A DNA stretch of 48,790 nucleotides from an uncultured Chthonomonas sp. (GCA_903951425.1 CAJBBX010000025.1:1-48790), one strand, 5' to 3'; positions 33,787-42,548 are shown, numbered from the stretch's first letter. The notes: a model not told the origin generated them from the sequence alone. Numbers and translations are program-made.

Positions 33787-34814
33787 TCGTCTTGGGGCTG
33801 GAGACGAGTTGCGACGAGACCTCCGCAGCCGTCGTGAAGGACGGCGCGATCCTCAGTTCGCTGGTGGCCAGCCAGGCGGATCTGCACGCCAGGTGGGGCG
33901 GCGTGGTGCCGGAGGTGGCCTCCCGCAGGCACCTGGAGCGCGTGCTACCTGTGATCGACGAAGCGCTTGCTGCGGCCGGCGTGGGTTTCGGCGACCTTTC
34001 TGCCATTGCGGTCACCAACCGGCCCGGCCTCGCCGGCGCGCTCGTAGTGGGTGTTGCCGCGGCCAAGGCGCTGGCAGCGGCAACCGGCGTCGTCCTACTC
34101 GGAGTGAATCACCTGCATGGCCATCTGACCGCGGGCGCATACTCGGGCGGCGACCTGGGTCCCCCCTATGTCGCTCTCCTCGTATCAGGTGGCCACACTG
34201 AGATCATCTATGTAGCCGGCGACGCCGACTACCTGTGCATGGGCCGAACACGCGACGATGCCGCCGGCGAGTGCCTGGACAAGTGTGCCCGTGTCATGGG
34301 GTTGCCGTACCCTGGCGGGCCGCACGTAGAGCGGCTCGCGCGGGACGGCCGACAGGGTGAACGGCCGCTACCCCGCGCCTGGCTGGGAGGCTCCCTGGAC
34401 TTCAGCTTCAGTGGCCTGAAGACGGCTGTGCTTCGCCGCGCCGAGGCGGGGCTGACGCCCCAGCGTGTGCCGGGGCTCTGCGCAGCGTTGCAGGAGTCGG
34501 TCATCGATGTGCTGGTCCGCAAGTCCGTACAGGGAGCAATGCAGGCCCGGGTGCGCCACCTCGTCCTCGGCGGTGGCGTGACGGCGAACCGAGCTCTGGT
34601 TGCCGCCGCAACCCAGGCGGGCGCCAGGGCCGGCGTCACCGTGGTGGCGCCGCCGCTGGACCTTTGCACCGACAACGCGGCCATGATCGCCCTCCACGGC
34701 TGGCGGCTGCTGCGGGCGGGGCGGCACGACAGCCTCGACCTGGACGTGCTGGCGTCCGATCCGATCCCTCGCATGGCCGACGACTGGAAACCGGCGCCGT
34801 CCACATCCGTATAA
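33783..34814 (+). CDS. tsaD: tRNA N6-adenosine threonylcarbamoyltransferase TsaD
   Basis: TsaD transfers threonylcarbamoyl from TC-AMP to A37 of ANN-decoding tRNAs, in complex with TsaB and TsaE, which are encoded elsewhere. The N-terminus MIVLGLETSCDETSAAVV and the metal-binding NHLHGH (H110 and H114) are diagnostic. LVSGGHTEI, GEALDK-like GECLDK and PYPGGP also match. The length of 343 aa is normal. It overlaps rimI by four bases (ATGA). Confidence 0.97.
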   Translation: MIVLGLETSCDETSAAVVKDGAILSSLVASQADLHARWGGVVPEVASRRHLERVLPVIDEALAAAGVGFGDLSAIAVTNRPGLAGALVVGVAAAKALAAATGVVLLGVNHLHGHLTAGAYSGGDLGPPYVALLVSGGHTEIIYVAGDADYLCMGRTRDDAAGECLDKCARVMGLPYPGGPHVERLARDGRQGERPLPRAWLGGSLDFSFSGLKTAVLRRAEAGLTPQRVPGLCAALQESVIDVLVRKSVQGAMQARVRHLVLGGGVTANRALVAAATQAGARAGVTVVAPPLDLCTDNAAMIALHGWRLLRAGRHDSLDLDVLASDPIPRMADDWKPAPSTSV

Positions 34815-34820
34815 CGCAGC

Positions 34821-35540
34821 ATGAGTACACAGATTCGACGGACCACGGAAGCCGGGGCGGCCCGGCAGAGACTGGTCATCGCGGCCGTCGGTGCTACCGT
34901 CCTGGCCAACCTGCCGGGACTGCAGGTGCTGCTCGTCCCCGTGCGCCTGTTCGTCACCTACATCCACGAGGGTTGCCATGCCGTGATGGCCCTGGTTACG
35001 GGCGGCATGGTCGAGCAGATCGGCGTCATGTCGAGCGGGGACGGGGTAACGGTTTCGCGCGGCGGCATGCCGTTCCTGATCTACATGGCCGGCTATGTGG
35101 GCACATCGGCATTCGGGGCCCTCTGCCTGATGGGCGCTCGGCGCCAGGGTAACGGCAAGTCCGTGCTGGCGTTCATGGGGATGGCGGTCCTCGCCATCAC
35201 TGCTCTCTGGACGCGAAACGGGTTCGGCCTCCTGGCAGGCATCGGCGTTGCCGCGGCGCTGGGCGGCCTAGCTGGGTTGCTGCGAGGTCGTGCTGCGGAT
35301 CTGGCGGCGGCGCTCTTGTCCGTGTTGCTCTGCCTGAACGCGCTCATGGACCTGCGCACGCTGCTGCTGCTTACTACGGTCACCGACGCGCCGAACGATG
35401 CGGTGTTCATGTCTCAGATGTTCGGCCTGCCTCCCGTGCTGTGGGCGCTGGTCTGGGCGGCGGCTTCGCTGGCCATCACATGGGCGGCCCTGAAGTGGGT
35501 CTGGTCGGGCGCGTCGGTCAGAACGCCTAGTCGGGCCTGA
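34821..35540 (+). CDS. M50B-type membrane metalloprotease-like protein
   Basis: This 239-aa integral membrane protein has HEGCH (49-53), an HExxH zinc motif inside a hydrophobic helix. It is followed by VTGG and GGMPFLIYMAGYVGTSAFG, the layout of the Peptidase_M50B family of site-2-protease relatives. About six hydrophobic segments are visible. A substrate cannot be named. It starts 6 bases after tsaD and probably closes that operon. Its last 14 bases overlap the convergent rnhB gene. Confidence 0.75.
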   Translation: MSTQIRRTTEAGAARQRLVIAAVGATVLANLPGLQVLLVPVRLFVTYIHEGCHAVMALVTGGMVEQIGVMSSGDGVTVSRGGMPFLIYMAGYVGTSAFGALCLMGARRQGNGKSVLAFMGMAVLAITALWTRNGFGLLAGIGVAAALGGLAGLLRGRAADLAAALLSVLLCLNALMDLRTLLLLTTVTDAPNDAVFMSQMFGLPPVLWALVWAAASLAITWAALKWVWSGASVRTPSRA

Positions 35541-36573
35541 AGGCGTCCAGATGGTGGGTCAGCGTGGGTTGGCCGCCGGCGCCGCACAAGTCCACCAGAA
35601 CCACATCGAACCGGCAGTTCAACACGGATCCGATGCGATCTAGGTAGTCCTCTGCCGCCAGGATGATGCGGCGCCGCTTGGCCGCGCTGATCCGGTCCAG
35701 CAGGTCGGCCGTGGGCCGGTCGGTCGCCTTGACCTCGGTGAAGACCAGGCAGTCGCCGTCGCGCGTCACGAGGTCTATCTCGCCCCGGGGGCAGGAGAAC
35801 CGGCGGCAGACCAGCGTATGGCCGCGGGCTTCCAGTAGCTTGGCCGCCGCATCTTCGCCCGCCCAACCCCGCGCGTTGATGCCGTCATCCAGATCCAGCG
35901 TCAGTTGCGCCCCACACGCCGCGACAGGTCCAAAGCTGCGCCGGTGGATCGGGCATGGGCCCAGTTGCCTGAGCGCCGCCACATGCATGGGGGTCGGGTA
36001 TCCCATGTGCCGCGCGAACCCATAGCCCGGGTAGAGCAGGTCCGCCGCGCGCATGCCGGCGTCGCGCGCCTCCTTGGCCACGATCGATGCCGCTGCGATG
36101 GAGACTGACCGGGCATCGCCCTTGACGATCGCGGTGAACGGGACGGGGAAGTAGGGAACCGGCAGGCCGTCGATGAGGGCGCCGTCGATTGCCGCGCAGG
36201 TGTTGGCCATGGCGCGGCGCATGGCTTCGTGCGTAGCGCGGAGGATGTTCAGGCGATCGATCTCCTCCGGTCCGGCCTCAGCCACGCCGACGGCCAGCGC
36301 GTGTTCGCGGATGTACTCGAGCGCGGAGCCCCGGCCCCGAACCGACAGCGCCTTGGAGTCGCGGATGGGCCCTGGCGGAAGCTCGAATGGGAGCGCAACG
36401 GCTGCCGCTACGACAGGCCCTGCCAGCGGTCCACGGCCCACCTCATCCACTCCGGCGATCATGCGCCAGCCCCTGGCGCGGGCAGCGCGCTCCTCCGACC
36501 AGACGTCCCAGCCGGCCCGGGGCTTACCGGAGCGAGCGGATGCGCGAGGGTGGCCAGAAGGTGACATCTGCAC
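35527..36573 (-). CDS. rnhB: Ribonuclease HII fused to a YraN (UPF0102) endonuclease-like domain
   Basis: Residues about 25-215 are RNase HII, which removes ribonucleotides and RNA primers from DNA. It has AGVDEVGRGPLAGPV (D43, E44), D135 in ALIDG and KGDARSVSIAAASIVAKEARD ending at D171. After a short linker, residues about 233-348 form a YraN-type domain: GWAGEDAAAKLLEARGH, GEIDLV (D267) and VFTEVKA (E280, K282), the restriction-endonuclease-fold catalytic triad. In many genomes rnhB and yraN are separate neighbours; here they are one frame. The start is uncertain. GTG 36573 overlaps lepB by 50 bases; ATG 36567 and ATG 36462 are alternatives, the last giving an unusually short N-terminus. 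Confidence 0.92.
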   Translation of the reverse strand: MQMSPSGHPRASARSGKPRAGWDVWSEERAARARGWRMIAGVDEVGRGPLAGPVVAAAVALPFELPPGPIRDSKALSVRGRGSALEYIREHALAVGVAEAGPEEIDRLNILRATHEAMRRAMANTCAAIDGALIDGLPVPYFPVPFTAIVKGDARSVSIAAASIVAKEARDAGMRAADLLYPGYGFARHMGYPTPMHVAALRQLGPCPIHRRSFGPVAACGAQLTLDLDDGINARGWAGEDAAAKLLEARGHTLVCRRFSCPRGEIDLVTRDGDCLVFTEVKATDRPTADLLDRISAAKRRRIILAAEDYLDRIGSVLNCRFDVVLVDLCGAGGQPTLTHHLDAFRPD

Positions 36574-37261
36574 GGCCGATGACCCGTGAACGGGGCAACG
36601 TGCCCCAATAGCGGCCGTCGTTGCTGTTGTTGCGGTTGTCGCCCATCACGAAGAGCTCATTGGGGCCCAGCTTCAGAGGCCCTCGTGTCGCATACTCGGC
36701 CGCGGGCGTCTCACGCATGGGTTCGCGGATGTAGGGCTCCTTCAGTTGCTTGCCGTTGCGGTAGACAGACGTGGCGCCATCAGGTTCGGTGCGGACCTCT
36801 ATGGTGTCGCCCGGAATGCCGATCAGCCGCTTGATGAGCACATTCTCGGCGGCTTGGCCGCCCTGGATGTCCGCCTTGCGCTCGGCTCGGAAGACGATGA
36901 TATCGCCATGCTGTGGTCGCCCGAACCGATACACCAGCTTGTTGACGAAGATGTGGTCATGGATTGTGGTGTCGTAATGGGTCCCCGTCGACGTCGAGTC
37001 GCCGGCGTTGTGCCCGGCCAGTGTGGGCTCCATCGATTCGGTGGGGATGAAGAACGCCTGAACAAAGAAGGGCCGGACGATCAGGAAGACCACGATGCCC
37101 GCCAGAACCAGCGATTCGGAAAGCTCCGCGATGGCCCGCGCGAAGGAGTGGTTGACGCGCACCATGACGAGCCGCACCAGCGTGAGCGCCAGGGCCGTCA
37201 ACACGATGGTGGTTGTGCTCAGGTTAGCCAGCCACTCAGTGGCGCCGATCTCCTCAGGCAC
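36524..37261 (-). CDS. lepB: Signal peptidase I
   Basis: LepB cleaves signal peptides from exported proteins at the outer face of the membrane. Catalytic Ser76 lies in FIPTESMEPTL and Lys144 in VLIKRLIGIPGD. The GDIIVFRAE box and the MGDNRNNSNDGR signature are intact. Two hydrophobic segments (about 15-35 and 48-66) anchor the N-terminus. The length of 245 aa is normal. It is downstream of rplS in the ffh-trmD-type operon, a common place for lepB. Confidence 0.96.
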   Translation of the reverse strand: MPEEIGATEWLANLSTTTIVLTALALTLVRLVMVRVNHSFARAIAELSESLVLAGIVVFLIVRPFFVQAFFIPTESMEPTLAGHNAGDSTSTGTHYDTTIHDHIFVNKLVYRFGRPQHGDIIVFRAERKADIQGGQAAENVLIKRLIGIPGDTIEVRTEPDGATSVYRNGKQLKEPYIREPMRETPAAEYATRGPLKLGPNELFVMGDNRNNSNDGRYWGTLPRSRVIGRADVTFWPPSRIRSLR

Positions 37262-37313
37262 TACCGCATCCTCTTACTCCGGCGCCGAACGACCGGTATG
37301 ACATGCTCCGCAA

Positions 37314-37343
37314 GGGCGCCGCCAACGGCTCATGGCAGCGCCC
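37314..37343 (-). terminator. Possible hairpin between rplS and lepB
   Basis: On the minus strand GGGCGCTGCC and GGCGGCGCCC form a 10-base stem (one G-U pair) around a 10-base loop, 20-50 bases after the rplS stop. There is no U-tract, so it may attenuate rather than end transcription into lepB, or only protect the upstream mRNA end. Confidence 0.4.
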
Positions 37344-37363
37344 TCGAGCAGAGCGGGGAGCCT

Positions 37364-37726
37364 CTAGCCGACCACCTTGCCGGAGCGGTCTTCCTTGATA
37401 CGGGCCTTCTTACCGATGACGTCGCGCAGGTAGTAGAGCTTGGCGCGGCGAACGCGTCCACGGCGAACGACCTCAATCCGGTCCACACGCGGGGAGTGGA
37501 GGAGGAAGGTGCGCTCGACGCCGATCTGGTGTGAGATCTTGCGGACGGTGAAGTGCAGGCGGCTGAGCGACCCGCCCTTGGCGATCACGTCGCCCTGGAA
37601 CATCTGGATGCGCTCTTTGCCACCTTCGACGACCTTGGCGTAGACGCGGACCGTGTCCCCGGCCTTGAAGACAGGTACATCAGCCTTGAGCTGTGCCCTC
37701 TCGATGTCTGTGATAATCGGATTCAT
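37364..37726 (-). CDS. rplS: 50S ribosomal protein L19
   Basis: L19 sits at the 30S-50S interface. The 120-aa product has the family run [42 protein letters not shown] and AKLYYLRD. The start at ATG 37726 has a strong AGGAGG (37732-37737). That ribosome binding site also contains part of the trmD stop codon, so L19 translation is closely linked to trmD termination. Confidence 0.98.
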   Translation of the reverse strand: MNPIITDIERAQLKADVPVFKAGDTVRVYAKVVEGGKERIQMFQGDVIAKGGSLSRLHFTVRKISHQIGVERTFLLHSPRVDRIEVVRRGRVRRAKLYYLRDVIGKKARIKEDRSGKVVG

Positions 37727-37731
37727 ATGAG

Positions 37732-37738
37732 CCTCCTA
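37732..37738 (-). promoter_or_regulatory. rplS ribosome binding site overlapping trmD stop
   Basis: The minus-strand sequence TAGGAGG contains the TAG stop of trmD and the consensus Shine-Dalgarno for rplS, spaced 5 bases from its ATG. The arrangement favours re-initiation by ribosomes finishing trmD. Confidence 0.7.
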
Positions 37739-38515
37739 ATCCATACACTTATCAAGCGCCGGCGGCCCAACAGGCTCCAGGTCCCCGGCGCCGGGAAGTT
37801 CGGCGCTAAGCAACTTCAGGTCCGTATCCGTCAATCGCGCCTTGGCCCAGAGGTCGGGCCGGCGCCGCCGTGTCAGGAGCAGCTGTTGTCGCCGCCGCCA
37901 CTTGTCCATCGTAACATGGTCGCCGTTCAGCAGGATGTCCGGTATGGCGCATTCCCGGAACTGCCTCGGCCTGGTGAATTGCGGATAGTCAAGCAGATCG
38001 CCGCTGAACGTGTCATTGGCGGCCGCGCCATCCCATCCCAGCACACCCGGCAAGAGCCTTGAGACTGCGTCAACCATCACCAGCGCCGGCAGCTCCCCGC
38101 CGGTCAGCACGAAATCGCCGATCGAGACCAGGTCGGTCACCAGCAGTTGCCGCACACGGTCGTCAACGCCCTCGTACCGACCGCAGATCACGGTTACGCA
38201 GTCCTCGCGGGACAAGGCTTCGGCCATCGGCTGGTCGAAGCGTGAGCCCTGCGGATCCGTGAGCAGAACGCGCCCCATTGCTCCCTGGCTTGCGAGCCCA
38301 TCCAGCGCCCGCGCAATCGGCTCCACCTTCATAACCATGCCGCCGCCGCCGCCGCACGGTGTGTCATCCGTCGTCCTATGGCGGTCCTCCGTATAGTCGC
38401 GGAGGTTCACCACGTTGACCTCAATTAGCCCCTGCTCAACCGCCCTGCCGATAATGCTGTGGCGGATGCCTTCAGACACCATCTCCGGCAGGATCGTCAG
38501 GATGTCGAATCGCAT
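37736..38515 (-). CDS. trmD: tRNA (guanine-N1)-methyltransferase TrmD
   Basis: TrmD methylates G37 of tRNAs with G36 using SAM, via a knotted SPOUT fold. It opens MRFDILTILPEMV and shows RHRTTDDTPCGGGGGMVMK, CGRYEGVDDRV and GDFVLTGGELPALVMVDAVSRLLPG. The length of 259 aa is normal. The 5' end overlaps rimM by 19 bases. Confidence 0.98.
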   Translation of the reverse strand: MRFDILTILPEMVSEGIRHSIIGRAVEQGLIEVNVVNLRDYTEDRHRTTDDTPCGGGGGMVMKVEPIARALDGLASQGAMGRVLLTDPQGSRFDQPMAEALSREDCVTVICGRYEGVDDRVRQLLVTDLVSIGDFVLTGGELPALVMVDAVSRLLPGVLGWDGAAANDTFSGDLLDYPQFTRPRQFRECAIPDILLNGDHVTMDKWRRRQQLLLTRRRRPDLWAKARLTDTDLKLLSAELPGAGDLEPVGPPALDKCMD

Positions 38516-39030
38516 GGCGCCGGCGCCTCAGGCAGAAGTCCCTCGGGCGGATCGATCACGATCCGCCGACGCGCCTGGTCCACCTCCACCACGATCGGCC
38601 TCACGGCCGGAATGAGCGCATCGCCCACCACGAGGAGATCCTGGGCGGGGTAATGGAGCACGTCGCTGAGCGCGCCGACAAGGCGGCCCTGCACCGTCCA
38701 TACTTCCATGCCCACGATGTCGTCGATGTAGTGGCTGTCGTCCTGCAGAGGCACCGCGTCTCCGCGGCGCACTTGCACGATGGAGCCACGCCACGTCTCG
38801 GCGTCGTCGATGCTCTCAACACCCGTCAGCTTCAGCAGGGCCTGGCCCTTATGCAGCCTCGTGGCCTGAACTTCCATGAGCGCCGGCCCACGCGTCTTGG
38901 GCCGCAGGCAGACCCGCTTGAGCTCGGCGAACCGCTCCGGGAAGTCGGTCAGAATCTTGACCTTGACTTCGCCGCGGCGGCCAAACGGAGCCACCACCTC
39001 ACCGATCGTCCAGTCCCACTCAGGCAGCAC
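38497..39030 (-). CDS. rimM: Ribosome maturation factor RimM
   Basis: RimM assists 30S head assembly around S19. The N-terminal domain begins with IGEVVAPFGRRGEVKVKILTD. The PRC-barrel follows (HYIDDIVGMEVWT, LGAL-like LVGALSDVLHYPAQDLLVV, IPAVRPIVVEVD). The length of 177 aa is normal. The start is GTG 39030, without a strong ribosome binding site. Its place between khpA and trmD is the classical one. Confidence 0.96.
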   Translation of the reverse strand: MLPEWDWTIGEVVAPFGRRGEVKVKILTDFPERFAELKRVCLRPKTRGPALMEVQATRLHKGQALLKLTGVESIDDAETWRGSIVQVRRGDAVPLQDDSHYIDDIVGMEVWTVQGRLVGALSDVLHYPAQDLLVVGDALIPAVRPIVVEVDQARRRIVIDPPEGLLPEAPAPCDSTS

Positions 39031-39039
39031 CCGGGCGCC

Positions 39040-39300
39040 CTAGCTCGTGAAGTCGACGTAGATGCGCCGCTCCCGCTTCTCGGCCACGGCCTTGGCGACC
39101 ATGCGCAGCGAGTTGGCGACCCGGCCCTGCTTGCCGATCACCTTGCCCAGGTCGGCGTTGTCCACGACGACCTCATAGGCATCGGACGAGGCGTCACCGG
39201 AGTGCGATACGCGGACCCAACTCGGATGGTCCACCATCGCCTTGACAACATGGTTCAGCATGGCGCCGATCGCGTCGGACCCCACGGTCTCATCAGCCAT
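39040..39300 (-). CDS. khpA: KH-domain RNA-binding protein KhpA
   Basis: This 86-aa protein is a single KH domain with the GKVIGKQGRVANSLRMV motif that contacts RNA. In other bacteria KhpA pairs with KhpB/Jag and affects cell elongation and sRNA binding. It lies between rpsP and rimM, as in many genomes. Confidence 0.93.
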   Translation of the reverse strand: MADETVGSDAIGAMLNHVVKAMVDHPSWVRVSHSGDASSDAYEVVVDNADLGKVIGKQGRVANSLRMVAKAVAEKRERRIYVDFTS

Positions 39301-39306
39301 GGTAGA

Positions 39307-39570
39307 CTAGCCGGCCTTCTGCGTCGGCGGGATGATCCCGGCCTTCTGCAGGAGGGACTTAGCGGTATCGGTGGGCTGGGCGCCGCACTTCAGCCAGTGC
39401 GCCGCGCGCTCAGCGTCGATGCGGATGGCGCCCGGGTCGGTGCGCGGATCGTAGTGGCCGATGGCCTCGATAAACCGGCCGTCGCGGGGGCTGGTGCTGT
39501 TGGCGACAACCACGCGGTAGATGGGGCGTCCCTTGGCTCCCAGGCGCCGTAATCTGATCTTTACAGACAA
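39307..39570 (-). CDS. rpsP: 30S ribosomal protein S16
   Basis: S16 is an early-binding 30S protein. The 87-aa product has [25 protein letters not shown] and [15 protein letters not shown]. The start codon is TTG (39570) with GGAGG about 7 bases upstream. It is the first ribosomal gene after ffh, and a small hairpin precedes it. Confidence 0.97.
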   Translation of the reverse strand: MSVKIRLRRLGAKGRPIYRVVVANSTSPRDGRFIEAIGHYDPRTDPGAIRIDAERAAHWLKCGAQPTDTAKSLLQKAGIIPPTQKAG

Positions 39571-39593
39571 GGTACTTCCTCCTTCAGCTCTGG

Positions 39594-39614
39594 CTCGGCG
39601 CTTCGTGCGCCGAG
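39594..39614 (-). repeat. Perfect hairpin in the ffh-rpsP intergenic leader
   Basis: CTCGGCGC (39594-39601) and GCGCCGAG (39607-39614) form a perfect 8-base stem with a 5-base loop. It is the main structure in the 67-base gap between ffh and rpsP, 13 bases upstream of the rpsP Shine-Dalgarno region. It may be an mRNA processing or autoregulatory site, but no known S16 leader is recognised. Confidence 0.5.
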
Positions 39615-39637
39615 AGGCTGTGACTGCATAGCTAGAG

Positions 39638-40975
39638 CTATCGGAACGCCGGAAGGCGGAACTTGCCCTTCTTCCGGCGCAGGACGCCGTCGGCGCCCAT
39701 CATCTGTTTCATCATCTGCCGCATGGCGTCGAACTGGCGCAGGAACTGGTTCACCTCCTGCACCGTGCCTCCGCATCCGGCAGCGATCCTCCGCTTACGG
39801 CTGGCGTTGATGATGGCCGGGTCCTCCCGTTCGGCGACCGTCATGCTGAGCACGATCGCCTCCTGCCGGGCGAATGCCTTCTCGTCAACCTCCACGTCCT
39901 TCAGCTTGCTCATCCCGGGGATCATGCCGATCACCTGGCTGAGCGGGCCCATCTTACGCATGTTCTGCATCTGCTCGAGATAGTCGGTCAGGTCGAACCG
40001 GTTCTCTCGCAGGTTGCGCGCCAGCTCCAGCGCCTTCTTCTCGTCGACGGCCTCCTGGGCCTTCTCGATGAGCGACAAGACGTCGCCCATGCCCAGGATG
40101 CGAGAAGCCAACCGGTCCGGATGGAAGACCTCCAGAGCGTCAAGCTTCTCACCATCGCCGATGAACTTCACCGGTACGCCTGTGACACTGCGGATCGAGA
40201 GCGCCGCCCCGCCCCTGGCGTCTCCGTCCAGCTTCGTCAGGATGAACCCGGTCAACTCCACTTGCTCGTGGAACTTCTGGGCCATCCCAACGGCGTCCTG
40301 GCCGGTCATGGCGTCTACTACCAGCAGCACTTCGGCCGGCGAGGCCTGCTTGCGGACCTCGCTGACCTCCTGCATCATCGCTTCATCAATGTGAAGCCGG
40401 CCGGCCGTATCCAAGATGACCACGTCCGAACCCGTCTTGCGCGACTCCTTCAGGGCATCTGCGGCGATCTGCGGCGCCGGCGTACCCTCGGCTCCGGAGT
40501 AGACCGGAACGTTCAGTTGCTTGCCCAAGACCTGCAACTGCCTGATGGCCGCCGGGCGATGGATGTCGCATGCCACCATCATGGGGTTGCGCCCCTGACG
40601 GCGGGCCCAGTTGGCCAGCTTGCCGCATGTCGTCGTCTTGCCCGACCCCTGCAGGCCGCAGACCATGATCACGGTCGGCGGACGCGGAGCGAACAGGATG
40701 CGGGCCTCAGTGGCACCCAGCAACCGGACCATCTCGCCATGAACGATGCGAATGACGGTCTGGGCGCCCGAGAGGCTCTCAAATACCTGGCCGCCGACGG
40801 CCTGCTCGCGGACCGCGGCGACGAACTCCTTCACCACCCGGAAGCTGACATCGGCTTCCAGCAAGGCGAGCCGAACCTCGCGCAGGGCGTCATTGACATC
40901 CTGCTCGGAGAGCCGGCCACGCCCTCTTAGCCGGTCAAAGACCGACTGGAGCTTATCGCTCAGGTTACCGAACAC
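39638..40975 (-). CDS. ffh: Signal recognition particle GTPase Ffh
   Basis: Ffh binds signal sequences and 4.5S RNA and delivers nascent chains to FtsY. It shows the P-loop [40 protein letters not shown] and GxGEKxDALE ([12 protein letters not shown]). A methionine-rich M domain near the C-terminus includes [14 protein letters not shown] and [10 protein letters not shown]. The length is 445 aa. The GTG at 40975 gives the normal N-terminus [10 protein letters not shown]. The gene heads the translation operon and is divergent from gdhA. Confidence 0.98.
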   Translation of the reverse strand: MFGNLSDKLQSVFDRLRGRGRLSEQDVNDALREVRLALLEADVSFRVVKEFVAAVREQAVGGQVFESLSGAQTVIRIVHGEMVRLLGATEARILFAPRPPTVIMVCGLQGSGKTTTCGKLANWARRQGRNPMMVACDIHRPAAIRQLQVLGKQLNVPVYSGAEGTPAPQIAADALKESRKTGSDVVILDTAGRLHIDEAMMQEVSEVRKQASPAEVLLVVDAMTGQDAVGMAQKFHEQVELTGFILTKLDGDARGGAALSIRSVTGVPVKFIGDGEKLDALEVFHPDRLASRILGMGDVLSLIEKAQEAVDEKKALELARNLRENRFDLTDYLEQMQNMRKMGPLSQVIGMIPGMSKLKDVEVDEKAFARQEAIVLSMTVAEREDPAIINASRKRRIAAGCGGTVQEVNQFLRQFDAMRQMMKQMMGADGVLRRKKGKFRLPAFR

Positions 40976-41264
40976 TGCGAGTGGCGCGTCCTAACACAAC
41001 AATGCCCGACGCCCTGTGCAGACGGCTGTGCCGTTGCGCGTGAGCGCGGGCAGGCGATGGCGGATAATTGCTGCTCGGTCTTCCGAGCCCTGCTAGTATA
41101 TCGCTTCGACGGAGGCTAAGTCAACCGTGGGGCTGCTGCGCCTGCGGGGTATACTGCCAAGGCCGCCACGGCGGCCCAGAGTCGAGGGCCGCGTACCGAA
41201 GTGGATTGCCCTCCCCGGGCGTCATGACATCGGTAGCCCATCGCCTTCGCATACGGAGGGCATT
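40976..41264. promoter_or_regulatory. Divergent ffh/gdhA intergenic region
   Basis: This 289-base non-coding gap serves two divergent transcripts. Toward gdhA, TGCTAGTAT (41091-41099) is an extended -10-like element. Just upstream is the inverted repeat GCTCGG-TCTT-CCGAGC (41073-41088), which sits where an operator or activator site could lie. TTGCTG at 41068-41073 is 20 bases from the -10, too far for a good -35. Nothing resembling an SRP RNA or tRNA is seen. The gdhA leader would be about 160 bases. Confidence 0.4.
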
Positions 41265-42548
41265 ATGGCAGTTTCCGGCGCCTCACGCTGCGGTTCCATT
41301 CGCGAGAGCACGAATCCCTACGAGAATGCCGTCCAGCAGTTGGAGATCGTGGCCGACCGACTGGGGCTCGACGAGGGGCTCTTGCAGGTTCTGAGCTATC
41401 CCCAGCGCGAGTTGACCGTCAACTTCCCCGTGAAGATGGATAACGGCACTACTCGCGTCTTCAAGGGCTACCGTGTGCAGCACAACTGCGCCCGCGGGCC
41501 CGCCAAGGGCGGCATCCGCTACAGCCCCACGACAGGGCTCGACGAAGTCCGCGCCCTGGCCATGTGGATGACATGGAAGTGCGCGCTGGTCAGCATCCCG
41601 TTCGGCGGAGCCAAGGGCGGCGTCATGTGCGACAGCCGGGCCCTCTCCATCCAGGAACTGGAGCGACTAACGCGCCGATATACAACGGCTATCAGCGTGG
41701 TGCTGGGACCAAACCGAGACATCCCTGCGCCGGACGCAGGCACCAATCCGCAGGTGATGGGCTGGATCATGGATACCTACTCCATGCACCAGGGCTTCAC
41801 AGTGCCGGCGGTGGTGACGGGCAAGCCCATCTCGATCGGCGGCTCCGAGGGGCGGGTGGAGGCCACAGGGCGTGGGATCGTCATTGCGGCAGAGCGTGTA
41901 GCGCATGACCTGGGCATTCGCCTTCAGGATGCGACCATCGCGGTGCAAGGCTTGGGCAACGTGGGCTCGGCCGCGGCCAAGCTCTTCTCGCAGTTGGGCG
42001 CCCGCGTTGTGGGTGTCTGCGACTATCAGGGCGGTGTCTTCAACCAGGCCGGCGTGGACGTGGCTGCGGCCATTGAGCGGGTCGGCCGCGGTGAGCCGCT
42101 CCAGGGCGCGGGCCTCGGCGACGCAATCAGCTCGGAACAGCTTCTGGAGTTGCCGGTCGACATCCTCGTTCCGGCTGCCACGGAGAACCAGATCACGCAG
42201 GCCAACGCAGGCCGGATCCAGGCGAGGGCCATCGTTGAGGGCGCCAATGGGCCCACGACGCCGGTGGCCGACCGCATCCTCTGCGAGCGCGACGTGATGC
42301 TGGTGCCAGACATCCTGGCAAACGCCGGCGGCGTCATCGTCTCCTACTTTGAGTGGGTGCAGGACCTGCAGAGCTTCTTCTGGAGCGAGGTCGAGGTCAA
42401 TGACCGGATGAAGCGCATGCTCCTGCACGCTTACGATGCTGTGGCGGCCATGGCCAAGGCAGAGCAGGTGAACCTTCGAACGGCGGCGTACCTGATTGGC
42501 GTACAGCGCGTCGCCGAGGCGACCAAGGTGCGCGGCATCTATCCCTAG
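41265..42548 (+). CDS. gdhA: Glutamate dehydrogenase (Glu/Leu/Phe/Val dehydrogenase family)
   Basis: The enzyme interconverts glutamate with 2-oxoglutarate and ammonia. The substrate-side motif KGGIRYSP, the active-site segment PFGGAKGGV (catalytic Lys) and PAPDAGTNPQVMGWIMD are diagnostic. The Rossmann motif VQGLGNVGSAAA binds the nucleotide. The C-terminal PDILANAGGVIVSYFEWVQ is typical of the NAD-type clostridial/archaeal group. ATG 41265 (427 aa) follows GGAGGG (41255-41260). A longer frame from 41127 adds 46 Arg/Pro-rich residues and is rejected. Confidence 0.95.
   Translation: MAVSGASRCGSIRESTNPYENAVQQLEIVADRLGLDEGLLQVLSYPQRELTVNFPVKMDNGTTRVFKGYRVQHNCARGPAKGGIRYSPTTGLDEVRALAMWMTWKCALVSIPFGGAKGGVMCDSRALSIQELERLTRRYTTAISVVLGPNRDIPAPDAGTNPQVMGWIMDTYSMHQGFTVPAVVTGKPISIGGSEGRVEATGRGIVIAAERVAHDLGIRLQDATIAVQGLGNVGSAAAKLFSQLGARVVGVCDYQGGVFNQAGVDVAAAIERVGRGEPLQGAGLGDAISSEQLLELPVDILVPAATENQITQANAGRIQARAIVEGANGPTTPVADRILCERDVMLVPDILANAGGVIVSYFEWVQDLQSFFWSEVEVNDRMKRMLLHAYDAVAAMAKAEQVNLRTAAYLIGVQRVAEATKVRGIYP

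Noticed and set aside
41127-41264. N-terminal extension of glutamate dehydrogenase
   Set aside because: The extra 46 residues are Arg/Pro-rich, unlike the family, and a Shine-Dalgarno sits directly before ATG 41265.
40976-41264. SRP RNA or tRNA gene next to ffh
   Set aside because: Only short stems are found; there is no long SRP-like helix with a GNRA loop and no cloverleaf pattern.
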